Positions 33,512 through 44,788 of a DNA stretch of 52,927 nucleotides are shown piece by piece. Position 1 is the first letter of the stretch. Each line of letters begins with the position of its first letter. This DNA is from Podaxis mareebaensis (taxonomy: Eukaryota > Basidiomycota > Agaricomycetes > Agaricales > Agaricaceae), in NCBI GenBank assembly GCA_018524725.1, contig JAEUWP010000040.1, forward strand, positions 1-52,927, given 5' to 3'. A program made the translations under genes and the position numbers. Below the pieces are notes generated by a model. That model saw nothing but the letters and a program-made list of their open reading frames with translations, did not search any database and was not told the origin of the DNA.

Positions 33512-35542
33512 ATGGCCTTACTCGACACATACTCAGTCCAGGAAGAAACGACCAAGGTCCTCTGGGAGGGCATACTCCGAAACCCGCTGCACAAAGCTTT
33601 GCCCGATGGAATTGAAGAGGCTGCGAAATGCATTTCGTTCTCCGGCTCGAAGCTCCCATTTATCCCGAATAACTGGCGCTTCGCGGAGAGCATCTCGGCC
33701 CTCAAGGCATTCCAAGGTGCCATGCTTAACGTTCTGTTGCACAAGAAGTACGGGATACCTTACCAGAAGATCCATATTGATACGTGAGTTCGCTTTATCC
33801 TACCACTTTCGTTAGGCTTACATGCTGTATTAGGGATCATGCACAATTGTTTATCATGTCGCCTGTTCACCCATGGTGCATGATCGACCCAGAAGGTGAG
33901 AAGATCTCGCCTCTCGCTGGAGGTCTTAAGGCATACGAGAAATACTTTCCCAATCTCGACGTCCACCGATCAATGGACCCCTCTACACCCATCATTGACT
34001 TGGCTACCACTAATATCTACCAACTTGGGGACGGGAAATACTACCATGTCCACGGTACGCATCATCCTATTCCAAAGATGCACTAAGTTTACTGTATTCC
34101 AGGAAGCATGGATCCGATTCCATCACAGACCGCACTCGGTATCAACCGCCAAAATGAACTGAATCACTCATCCTTCGAAGCTGCATGCGACGTCATAGCC
34201 AAAGCAGTCTCCAAGCATTCGGCAAACGACCTCGACACCCTCATGAACGACAAATACCGCCAAGCTGGCACAATCTGCCATACAATTGAAGAATATCGCG
34301 CTTCCGAACACGGCAAAGCAAACGCCCACGTTGGTCTCTACGAGATCCATCATTACCCAAATCCAACACAACGTCCAACATGGTGGACTGATATTCCGGA
34401 ACACACATCCCTTAAGCGCCCACTTTTCGGGGTCAAGATTGTCGATTTGACCCGCATCATCGCATCCCCGACCATTGTTCGTGACCTTGCAGAGATGGGC
34501 GCAAGCGTCATGCGGATTACAGCACCACATATCACGGACATGTCGCATCTTCAGCTGGATCTTGGATGGGGTAAATGGAATGCGCATTTGGATCTAAGGA
34601 AAGCTGAGGATCGGGAGAAGTTGAAGAGCTTGATTATGGAGGCTGATGTAGTCATTGATGGATATCGACCGAATGTGATGAAGAAGTGGGGATTTGGAAA
34701 GGAGGAAATTTTGGAGATGGTGAAAGGGAGAGAGAAGGGTATCGTTTACGCTCATGAGAACTGCTATGTGGGTATCTCCTCTACCAGTTACTTGTACGTT
34801 GATTCATGAATGACCTAGGGATGGAATGGACCTTGGGCTTATCGATCAGGTTGGCAGCAAATCAGTGATGCCGTATGTCATGCGCACTATCCTTGTGGAT
34901 TGTAGCTCATATCTCTCACAGAATACTGGGGTTTCCCTCGAATTTGGACGTGCTATGGGCACTAATGAACCGGTAACACCCGTTTTCCCCAACTCAGATT
35001 TCTGGTACGCTCCCGTTCGTTTATCACGCTTGCGATCTAACTTTCCTGTAGCACTGGTGCCGCCGGAGCGACAGGAGTCCTTCAGGCTCTGATCGAACGA
35101 GCAGAGAAAGGAGGCTCATACGTCGTTGATGTAAGTAGCAAACACCCTTTCCTCGAATCCCATTGTATCTCAATCTTCCGCGCAGATCGCACTGAACTAT
35201 TACTCTCAATGGCTCACCTTATCCTGTGGCATCTATCCTCAAGAGCTCTGGAATGACCTCTGGTCCAAATACGGTCTATTCGTCTGGAAGAGCACCGACA
35301 ACATGATGGTCACCATTCCACGTTACCTCAAGATGCTCCACGAACACAATACCCCAGTCTTTGACGAGAAATATTTCGAAAAAAGGCACAATGCAGCTAT
35401 AGGCGCTGATGTGAAAACTGTCAGGCCAGTTCTGGAGTTTCCGGATGGAAACGTTCGATTGGGATATAATGTGGGATCGAGGCCGAATGGGACAGACGTG
35501 CCCAGGTGGCCGGCGAATTTGCTAACGGAGGTTGTTTCTTAA
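33512..35542 (+). CDS. CoA-transferase family III (CaiB/BaiF) protein
   Basis: Seven exons (33512-33783, 33834-34054, 34103-34767, 34819-34872, 34922-35004, 35052-35130, 35186-35542) total 1731 nt, or 576 residues in frame. Family III enzymes move CoA between carboxylic acids or epimerise 2-methylacyl-CoA through an Asp-bound mixed anhydride. Family features: LAGGLKAYEKYFPN, the Rossmann-like LFGVKIVDLTRIIASPTIVRDLAEMGASVMRI, LDLRKAEDREKLKSLIMEADVVIDGYRPNVMKKWGF, HENCYGWNGPWAYRSGWQQISDA, SDFCTGAAGATGVLQALIERA, and a C-terminal WSKYGLFVW ... LEFPDGNVRLGYNVGSRPNG. The length and the N-terminal extension fit the fungal subgroup. I did not assign the catalytic Asp. The donor of intron 3 is GTGGGT. 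Substrate unknown. It is likely cytosolic, mitochondrial or peroxisomal, with no clear targeting signal seen. Confidence 0.9.
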
Positions 35543-35940
35543 AGCTGTATGATGAAGTAGTCGGACAACTGTAATGAATGAATGCTCTCTGACTTGTATT
35601 AACTTGCTGTCTTGTAACTGCCGTTATGTCGGTCAAAGTGAAAGATGAAACAAGGAATCCCGGTCGAAGCGGGATTGGGAATGGTGAGCGGCCTGCGACA
35701 TGTTGTAGAGCCTTTCTGTCTCGATTATCTGCTTCGTGCCTGAGCTCGCTGTTCCGATGATAAACCGTGATTAACCACTCCAATACTCCCGAAAACACGA
35801 AGTGGTGATTCTGAGGTGAGAGTTATGTAGTCAAACCTAAGGCTAAGCGCTGGAGGCCAGTTCGGCCCGGGCCCCACCCGTCCAATTCCATAACCCCTTT
35901 CTTCCTCTTCATTCTTCTTCCAACTATCCCAAAGACCTTG

Positions 35941-37149
35941 ATGACCCCTCTCGTCGATGCTCTCCCGAACGAGTTGCTCTCGGAGATATTCTGCGCTAAT
36001 GACTCTAACGACTCACTGCAATTGCGACACCTCATGCTCACCTCCGTGCGATTGGTATGTCGGCGGTGGAACAGAGTGGCACTTTCAACGAGCCGTTTCT
36101 GGTCGTCATTTCGTTTTGAACTGCCAGAGTTTACCATTCCATTCCCCGTCATTGTGATGTGGTTGGAAAGATCCGCCGACGCACCACTGGAGATCACACT
36201 TCTTGAAGCTCATCCGACTTCCGACCACTACTATTTGACAGAAGTGTTCGATATCTTGGCTCTTCACATCCACCGATGGCGATACCTGGATGTGTCAATG
36301 ATTTCTCCATCCCTCACTGTATTGTTCCAATCCCTGCCACTTTCTACGGCAGATCTCTTGGAAGATTTGCGTCTGGTTGTGGGAGTTGGAGGGCTCGACG
36401 ATTACGAACGGGTGTTATTGAATGTCAAACGCATCCCAAATCTGCGAAGTTTCAAATACTGCACCGGCTCGCCCCCACTTCCCTTTTCCCTCACCACCCA
36501 TCCGCCGCCGTGGCTGAACAAGCTTGCTTCAATTCACATCAAATGTAACCTGACGACCGGAGATATACTGGAACTTATGCGCCATTGCACCTCTGCGACA
36601 CGAATCGCCATCGAAATGGAGCGCTCGCGTTCATCGAGGGTATCAACCCCAACCTCCATCGATGGGGCTTCCATTGCCCTGAATAACCTTTGCATACTTG
36701 ATATCACGCTAGACGAAGACACGTACCCTGCCCTTCGCTGTCTCAACCTTCCTAGTCTGCGCATATTGAGATTTACGAAGGGTTGGACCTCTCGCCCTAT
36801 AAATACATCTCTCCTGCTCGATTTTATTTCAAACTCAGCTTCGTCCACCGAAATCCTGCGGATCCGTGGTGACGGCCTTTCCTTTTCCCATCTCGCCACA
36901 TTTCTCCTTCACCCGCGCGTCTCCCGTATCCCTATCGTCACCGCTTCTATAGTCAATTATCAGGACTTTATCCTCCACTCGATGATGAATACAAGTGGAC
37001 ACATGGATTCCTTTAAATTTGCTTGGGACTTGGGCTTGGCTCCAATGCATGGTACAATCGGTTGGGCGAATCTCCCCATTCACGCAAAGTGTCTCCATGA
37101 CTTTCCTTCAGAAGAAATCGTTGCCTCGGTACCCCGAGATCTTTTCTGA
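35941..37149 (+). CDS. F-box protein, paralogue of 20799-22049
   Basis: An intronless frame of 402 residues. The first ATG is at 35941, preceded by a TTG codon that is not the start. The F-box is near residues 5-58: DALPNELLSEIFCAND ... LTSVRLVCRRWNRVALSTSRFWSSFRF. Repeating hydrophobic strands follow (WRYLDVSMIS, LLEDLRLVVGV, IPNLRSFKYC, LASIHIKCNL, LNNLCILDITLD, LPSLRILRFTKG, STEILRIRGDGLS). It ends with CLHDFPSEEIVASVP. Order and motifs match the F-box gene at 20.8 kb. A role as an SCF ubiquitin-ligase adaptor is inferred from the family. Confidence 0.85.
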   Translation: MTPLVDALPNELLSEIFCANDSNDSLQLRHLMLTSVRLVCRRWNRVALSTSRFWSSFRFELPEFTIPFPVIVMWLERSADAPLEITLLEAHPTSDHYYLTEVFDILALHIHRWRYLDVSMISPSLTVLFQSLPLSTADLLEDLRLVVGVGGLDDYERVLLNVKRIPNLRSFKYCTGSPPLPFSLTTHPPPWLNKLASIHIKCNLTTGDILELMRHCTSATRIAIEMERSRSSRVSTPTSIDGASIALNNLCILDITLDEDTYPALRCLNLPSLRILRFTKGWTSRPINTSLLLDFISNSASSTEILRIRGDGLSFSHLATFLLHPRVSRIPIVTASIVNYQDFILHSMMNTSGHMDSFKFAWDLGLAPMHGTIGWANLPIHAKCLHDFPSEEIVASVPRDLF

Positions 37150-38507
37150 GGGGGTTCAAGCCGTTCCTAGCCCATATCTAATATCACTGCTTCTCTCCTT
37201 TCCTCTAATAAACCTGTATATTTTCTGGACACTACACGCTAGTATAAATAGAAATCCCAGTAAGGGCTCAGTTAATTCCATCATACCCTTATGCACTTAT
37301 CTATTTTTTGCCTCGTTTATTCCCCAATAGAACTACAATCACTAGATTTTTTATGACCTTCCATTCTTTCTTCTTACCATTAAGAGATTCTTTCGACGGT
37401 TCCCGGAGCGCGAACCTTGTCAGTGATAGCACCCTGCAAGTCTTCTGATAACTTCACCGTACAAATCTCAAAAGTGGGGATCTTGAAGATGGAAAGATAT
37501 GGATTCGGGGCAACGTAGTAGTGTTCTGATCTAGAAAACTTAAGGGAAGGAAGAAATTTGGCGAGGAAGTCGCGAAGGGGTTTTGTATGTACATCTTGCA
37601 CATTCATTGGCACTGGGACCCGAGGAGAGCAAAGAATCGCCAATGGGAGATATGTAGAAGTAGGCATTCGTCCCTATTGCCCCCGGAGGATACATGAATG
37701 GACTGCTTGGTCATGGACATGGAGAGGTATCGTGTGGGGAGTGATCTTCAACCCATTTGCCAAGTAGTGAGATGGGTGGGCCTCTACCAGTTCTTCATGT
37801 TGATGTCCCTTCTGCACAAAGATGATATGAACGTAATTTTACAAGCCAAGTGGTTCGGCGCACACGGAGTCTCGGCACATTTCGGGAGAGTTGCTTTGCG
37901 GAGAAAACCGAAACACTATGATCAGTCGTATATCTACTCAAGCGTACACTCGACAGAGGTATTAAGACCTGAATACGAGACAATTGTCCACTATGTAAGA
38001 GGGCGACGCATGAGAATATAAACGTTCCTGTATCTCCGACAGAAGAGGACTTGTGACCCCAGCCGACATCGCCTATCGCGACGCCGCCACCCCGACTAGA
38101 AGATAGCAACCATACCCGTAACTAGCATAATTGTATACTACAAGTGTCCAGAACAATAAACAGGATGTCCGGATTGGGATTAACGAGAGGGTGAGTCAGC
38201 GATAGAATCCAGACAAATGGCAGTCCAGTAGGGTATAAACAAGAGACCGATCTTATAATGAGAAAATGCGAGCGAGAATGTTACGATGGGGTCGTTAGTC
38301 GAGAACGAATGATTACCTGTATGCATCCAAGGGTGTGTTGGGTATCGGGTCACGACTGAAGCAGGAAAGCGAATGCAGTCCAGATGATGATAGACGATCC
38401 GGCGACGAGATATAGAGGCGTCAAGGGGTATCGGGCTCCATCCAGGTGCCAAAGTCATCGCGGAACTGAGTAAGAGTCAGGTACATATAACTCGTAACAG
38501 GCATTAT
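37150..38507. other. Intergenic, one doubtful small ORF
   Basis: On the minus strand a 95-residue frame at 37380-37667 (MPTSTYLPLAILCSPRVPVP ... LRDFLAKFLPSLKF ... ERIS) begins with a real ATG. It has moderately protein-like composition but no recognisable domain and an in-frame stop just upstream. Nothing else is supported. Confidence 0.35.
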
Positions 38508-40219
38508 TCACTCACTGCTCAGCAGGTCAAGTGTTACTGCCTTGGCTACTGAACGTTGTACATCGCAGGCGCCTCGTGTATAACCCGGGTTGACCCTTCG
38601 TTCATAGTATCGGACGTAATCGATGCTCACTGACGTAGGAATCTGTTCTAGAGGTGTATCTCTTGGTATTTTGTTCACTTTGCGGAAATGTCAGTTCCAA
38701 AGAACAGTCGGCAAGGAGGGTATAACGTACCAAGGACACCGACACTTAAACTCAAGCTAACATCCATGTTGAGACTGGAACCGGCTGGAACGTGGTTTGC
38801 TACTGCTGCATCGGTATATGACCACGCTCCTCCGGCCCACTACACCGAGTTCCTGTCAATGGTTATCGAACAGTCGGAGATTAAGTGACATACGAAAATT
38901 CGCGCAGTGACCCCATCCTGCCTCTTCACTCCAACTTCTACGAAACCACGGCCAACGCAAAATGGCACCACGCTGTCTAGGATGCCACTGACAAATTGAC
39001 CCTTGGAGGATGTTGTTGTGAGAGGGTCAATACGAAACACGAGTTGACCATCTTGTGTGGTGACTTGATCCGGAGAAAACAGATCTTTGTCCCGAGCCTC
39101 CCAAAAGAGATTTTCACCTGTACTTCATCAAAAAACGAGGCAGGAGGGCATGAAGCAAAAAAGACCCACGATGCCGATATGTTTGGCCGGTGAAGTTGAA
39201 CTCGTCTGAAAACGCAAGATCATAAGTAACATCATTTGTCCCGATGAAGGAGTACACGTCTTGAGGAGTCGAGCGGTCAATGTAGTCCGAGAATGACCTG
39301 GAAGAACTTAAGTAGGTAAAGGAAGGCACTGCATACTGACTCACCCGACGAGAGTGTCGTCTCCTGGATTGAAATTAGAAAACGAGGCCTGTCCGGAGGC
39401 GTTAATCCTCGTATTGTGAGTGATCGCTTGACTCCGTCCATTATCCCGAGAGTATGCAATAATCGGATATGCCACAAAGAGGCACAAAATTGTCATGACC
39501 ATCACCACCAGGGTGGCGATATTGATTGACCCTCTATTAGAGATTCCAAGACCTCCCTTCCCTTTCTTGACATTGTGGTGGTACCGTTGATTGGGGTCAT
39601 GCATCATATCCTCCTCATCGGGGGGTTCCTTTTCGTCGAGGTCTGGGTCATACGGGTATGCGATCAAGCCGCGTTCACTATTGAACGACATCGATCCGAC
39701 GGGGTATTTTGAGTCCGATGATACTGAAATGATTGAATCGGAAGTGGAATACATCGAGGAGCGCGCCAGATGAGGTAGCTGGGGTGGAAGGAGGATTTCA
39801 TTGGGTGCAGAGAGGGAAGAGGGGGTCTTTGAATCTGCAATGCGGTATAAAATCATGGACCCGCGTGAAGCTACTGAGGTGGGATTCGACGAGGTCGGTG
39901 AGGAAAACGCGCGACATTCTTCGGAGGGTATACGTGCAAAGCGTGTTGTGCTATTCGACCTCGAGTGAAGACGGGGTAGGGAAGATGGAGAAGGAGCGGA
40001 AGGGTTGAGAGGTGAAGATGGAAAGCTGCGAGGGAAGGTCGTGGAAGCCAGTGTATTCGGCGGGTTTGGAGAAGTAACGGTAGCTAGTGGGGTAGCAACG
40101 ACAGGAAGGGTAGGCTGGGGGGTGTCTAAGGACGGTTGGCCGTCGTTGTCTGCAAGGAAAGGGACGCTGAAGTCGACGTCCTCGTAGTTCTTGATCCAAG
40201 AGCCCCTGCGGTCAGCCAT
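38508..40219 (-). CDS. KRE6/SKN1-like protein lacking the GH16 catalytic core
   Basis: Five exons (39345-40219, 39170-39297, 38894-39117, 38731-38839, 38508-38659) give 1488 nt, or 495 residues with an unbroken frame. The N-terminal half is standard KRE6/SKN1: Ser/Pro-rich, [50 protein letters not shown], and one transmembrane helix (INIATLVVMVMTILCLFVAYPII). The luminal half begins correctly with VTYDLAFSDEFNFTGQTY, FWEARDKDLFSPDQVTTQDG and FCVGRGFVEVGV. It then jumps across a 54-nt intron to WAGGAWSYTDAAV, NMDVSLSLSVGV and IPTSVSIDYVRYYERR. The roughly 170-residue block with EIDIFE and [19 protein letters not shown] is absent, and no room is left for it. The protein also ends early, without the HIQAY...[10 protein letters not shown] tail. 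It is probably non-catalytic. The membrane anchor and cytosolic tail are intact, so a regulatory or decoy role is possible. Confidence 0.85.
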
Positions 40220-42096
40220 GATGGTGGTTATAGCTGAGATGCGTAACCCCGTCGCCTCCCAGCCTGTCGCTGGCTGTCCGTCGCCGTCGAGGATCTATTC
40301 AGGGAGTGTCACACGCCCGATAACCATTTGTCACGCGCGTCTTTCGCCTCCCTTGTCCTGACTCCCCGGAAACATCCCTTGCGGACAACATACTATACTA
40401 TACTGACTCTTCGGGCCGATTCAGTTGAACTACCGGGGCGGCCCCGGCCTTTTGTGCAGATAACGTCAGGGCCAATGAGACAGACATCTTCAGCCACGCC
40501 AGATCCATGAAGAATAAATCATGTCTGAAACTGCAGAACTACGACATCAAACAACCCCTCCACCCTGTGTCACACCGACAACGCACCATTTCAAAATTGC
40601 CCTTCCACCCGCTATATCTGGGGGTCCGGACCACAGGGCAATGTCACGGCGCTCATTGACTATGCTCGACGGTGACATCAAGCCGCTGCAACCCCGGATA
40701 GAGGAATACCCGTCATCAAGTTCCAAACAATCGCCTGCGGAAGATAAGCGGCGAACGAGTTGATCAGCTCCTCGCGCGAATCATCGAGCCTGCTGAAATG
40801 GAACGATTCTTAGACTCTGAGTAGCGGCGAGTATGGAGGTAGTGGTTTAGTGCAGAATTCACTCCTTCCCACTGTTGAACGTTGATGGTTTGCGCCCCTT
40901 GCATTGCCACTCCACGAAAGAACTGATAAACAGCTTATGTCATCAAACATCACATCGCCCCAAGTGCGTCTGAGCCATACCAACAACATAGACTTGGGAT
41001 TGGGTAAAGGGAACAACGAATTCCGGAAAGTCATCAGACGTCTTTAAAGCACCCCCCAACACCCGCAAGCTTGCGCGACCGTCGACCACGAAATATGCCG
41101 AACATCGCTCGTTATCATTTACCATTCGAGCCGACCTGGAACAGTGTTTTCGCGAAGTCGGATTCAGCTTTGCTAGGTACACAAAAAACAGTTGTATTTC
41201 GTTGCCCACATCTCCTATTTCATGCCGTATACTGCATTAGCACGCATGCGATCGTTTGAACCCCAGGAGAAGTTTATCGGTCCTCTTCCGGGTGACACAA
41301 TGACAATGCAGCCACACGGAAGTACAAGCTTTTCGCAATTATGGCTATATGTTGAAGTCCTTATAATGTAGGAGAGGACTCCGAGAGACTGTAGAACGGC
41401 TCGGCTGCAAAAGCCCAACTCTCGCCTCAAATAAAACTTTAGGGAAGCCCCTAACCCCTAAGCCATGAGGTTATGGTCCGTCGTGAAGTATAGGAGACTC
41501 ACATGTCTTCCAGCCCCCAGCCACACTCAACGTTACACTTCGGGTAATCCCTGAAAATCCAGGGTGTGGCGTTGAGGTGATATGATGAATCCTGTCCTGC
41601 TGCATAACAACCGGGGAAACACTACTTTGTGCTCACTTCGGCACCTGAGCCTTGAGCCTGGGATATAGATCCTCGAGAGACAACCCATGGAGCCTTCCTT
41701 GGGTTCTTGAGCCAAGGACCTGACATCGACTGCAAAATAAGTGCATATTCCGCTCGTCGTTTCTGCTTCAAAAGTGAACATTTCACTGTCCCTCCGTCGA
41801 AATGCGTAGGACAAGGGGGTAGCATCGCAGTTTGTAAGGTTCAATGTCGGACGATTTCATCGTTACAGAAAGCAGCGTACTGCCTACGCTCATCAATGGA
41901 CCCTGATCCCTATTCGTATCTTTCCAGCGTCGTACGCAAAACAACGTCGAACCCCCAGTATCCGGTAACGCAAAACTTCTTGATTGGACAAAAGAGTTGT
42001 GACAATACTTTCTCAGGTCCCAGTCGTCATTAATACTAACCAGAGTAATAGATCAATACAAATACATTATGGCGATATCTTCTGAACAGTATATCT
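40220..42096. other. Intergenic with a possible frameshifted small ORF
   Basis: On the plus strand at 40521-40763 there is an 80-residue frame (MSETAELRHQTTPPP ... EDKRRTS). One base out of phase it continues as VDQLLARIIEPAEMERFLDS up to about 40822, which looks coding. It could be a relic, an unrecognised small intron or a sequencing slip. On the minus strand at 41533-41844 and 41622-41825 frames are open but have no recognisable domain. Nothing else seen. Confidence 0.3.
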
Positions 42097-43722
42097 TCAC
42101 ACCACAGACTGGTTCTCTTCAAGATCTCTTCGTGCATTCCGCACGGGATCCTCCCCAAGTTCTCCCACGAAACTCGAAAATACAACGCTCCCGCCCGAAC
42201 GAAACCGCATCGAGCCTTGTGCTGTAATGGTCATCTCTTTCTCTTGCGACGTACAACGTCGTTCCTCCCATTTTCGTAGGTAGAGGAGGAAGCGTGCGGT
42301 CATGAGTCCAGTAATTCTGATCGTCGTCAATCATCATGGTGGGCTGGAGTATGGGTGGATCAAGATGACAGGACTCACGGCATGGGGTAAGCATTGAGAA
42401 GACGTTGGATTGCCTAAAGGTGAACACAGATATCAGGAGAACTCGAGGTGATCTGAAGAAATGACCGGACGGACGGGTGCATGCTAAGTGTTATGGTTAA
42501 CTACACGGTTACTTGGGCATGTGATCACAATAGCCACTCACCAAGATAACGTTCACAAGATAGGGAATAGCAGTGAACACACACACGACGCTAATTCCAT
42601 GCCCGTGAGTTCCAACCCGGTTGTTTCGGTGAGCATTTGGCCCTTACATAAGATAAAGGGTTCCTTTCCAGCTATGGTCAACATCGCATTCGTTGAGTGA
42701 ACGAAATGAACCGCACCTTGTTCCAGCATCAATGCGTACAACCCCTTTTTATGTGCTCTCCACCCTCCACAAATCCTCAGAGCCTGCACGCATCTAATAA
42801 TCGTCAAGACAGTTGCGGAAAATTCGAACACGCCCAACAAGACCCCAAACAAGATCCCCACTATGAAACCAGGCCCTCAGCCCCTGTAACTAGTCGCTCA
42901 AGCGGAAATGAACCCATACCTCTGATATACATCAACCAAGCGTCAGAGAGAGAGAGAGAGAGAGAGAGATTAACAATGATATCAGCAACAAAGATAGAAC
43001 TCACAACGGAATACTATTTTGCCAATCACATCCCGAAGCAAATACACTGATCTACAGATGGTGAACAACATCATGATCGAGTTAGCCCTCCGTTCCTGAA
43101 AGCCTGAATAGTGGGCATTGCTTAATTACTCACGATATTGGTCACAAAACACCCCAGTCCGAGTGCAAGAAGCCATGAAGCAACAATCCGGTTGCCACTC
43201 CAGACTGCATATGTTCTCATTCCCCATACAGCTTTTAAACGGGCGCTATATCAGCTCGCCTGTCTTTTGGTCGTCGAGAGCAAAAATAACTCACTCAATA
43301 CCGCCAGGCGTCCTAAAATACTAATCGCTGCGCTGATTCTGTATCCAAGATCACAACTATGATGTTTATCATGAGCGATCTTCTGCATTGCGCGGGTGAT
43401 TGTACAGCGTACTGTGAGTACCAGCCAGCATTAGATAGGGCAAGTCGGGGTGGTAGGATCGAGCACGCACCCTTCCATGGACGACTTCAGCCAATGTCAG
43501 AGTATACATCACATTTGAGAACAATGCATATCGGCATAAAATGTAAAGCAGCGTAGAAAGTCGAAATCGTTGACTCCAGATAAACTTCACTTCCGAGGTG
43601 AAGGTTAGGCAGTAGTCATAATATAACAAGGCTAGGGAAGATGAAATAGTGAGTCTTTGGTATTTTGGATGGATATATAAAGCTCACCAATGGTAGAATA
43701 TTCGACGCAGAATTGAACAAAT
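42097..43722 (-). CDS. DUF6533-type seven-helix membrane protein (5' end unresolved)
   Basis: Exon blocks on the minus strand match the basidiomycete DUF6533 family, multi-pass proteins with a GPCR-like layout and unknown function. From N to C: FVQFCVEYSTI (exon 43688-43722), then YYDYCLTFTSEVKFIWSQRF (family pattern YDYLLTLxxEVxxxW), LSTLLYILCRYALFSNVMYTL, CDLGYRISAAISILGR, VWGMRTYAVWSGNRIVASWL, LGLGCFVTNI, VGILFGVLLGVFEFSATVLT, and GLYALMLEQG. The last block is LMTARFLLYLRKWEERRCTS followed by a C-terminal tail with SMRFRSGGSVVF and stop at 42097. Seven helices are plausible. The first exon upstream of 43722 could not be joined in phase, so the start is missing here. Introns are about 50-60 nt, and one contains an (AG)n tract. 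Confidence 0.75.
42945..42969. repeat. (AG)n microsatellite
   Basis: About twelve AG dinucleotides in a row. On the minus strand it is a CT tract within a non-coding gap between exons of the DUF6533-type gene. Confidence 0.8.
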
Positions 43723-44788
43723 CTACACCGCGCACATTAGACATAGTGAGTTTACCGTGCATAGAACTAGCGGGATACGTACTGGGAGGGAGCATAGGTC
43801 ATCATGCTATCATACACAAGCGTCCACCTGGGACGTACAATCCTTCTTCACCACCTATTCCTCAAGCTTATAACCGGGCGCCACGCACAGCACAAGAAGA
43901 CAGCATTGACCGAGTAAGGTAACTTTCTTGAGGGATTGATTGACACTAGACGTTGATGGGTTGTTGTTAGCGCTGATGTCAACAAACCCCCATAGCTCGG
44001 CTTACCAAGATCCAGGAACTGCGCAGGAAGGCTGTGGCATATGTGAGAGTGAACCACGTGCCAGGAGGGAGATTTTCATGCTTTGCATGGTAAAAATCAT
44101 GATTTGATAGTGAGATGATGAGATAGCACCTTGACCGCCGTAGCCCTCGGTATTCTTTGCTAAGAGTGCATATGACCAGTGGTGCTCGGGGCGAGAAGAA
44201 CAACAGCACCATGAGGAACTGAACAGCAATTAACTTTTGGTCGTTGATGATATCCAACATCAATCCAGGCTGTCCCAATCTGATCACCCTGTCTAGCTTT
44301 CAGAAGCTGGACTTTCTCACCGCTTAAATTAACTAGACATATTTGTTGCTGGGTGGTTCAAACCCATTGCTTCCTGGTACGGCGTAACCTCTGATTGGGG
44401 CAATGTACCTATGTGGATGAGACCCAGGTCATATGGAATTGGCGTAGTGCATCATCGTGACAAGATCAGTGTCTATCAGCTGTTGTAATTAATGATACCA
44501 TACGCATAGAGTACAATGCGATAAATCATCATAAACAAGTTCCTATTACTCATTAGCAGGTCCTCTCGAAGCATCATGAACTCCTCCAACGTTCCCGGCG
44601 CGCTCGGCGGATCAACGCAGCAGACCGCAGCAGGGACCCCAACACTAGACTCAAGATCAGCGGCTGGTGGCATTTGGCACCACTTAGTGAAGATCCTAGG
44701 GCCTGTGAGGCCAACCCCTTCCTCCATACGAGTATTCCTATTCATCACCAGTCGGAAGAAAATCGGAATTACTCCAAAAGGTCAAAAT
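43723..44788. other. Region upstream of the DUF6533-type gene, unresolved
   Basis: On the minus strand between 44290 and 43990 there is a frame with hydrophobic stretches (LIAVQFLMVLLFFSPRAPLVI and PPGTWFTLTYATAFLRSSWIL) ending at a good donor (GTAAGC, about 44008). These may be first exons of the DUF6533-type gene or a separate fragment. I could not link them in phase. Confidence 0.3.

Noticed and set aside
44353..44363. GGTTCAAACCC as a possible tRNA box B
   Set aside because: No box A at the right distance and no cloverleaf around it.
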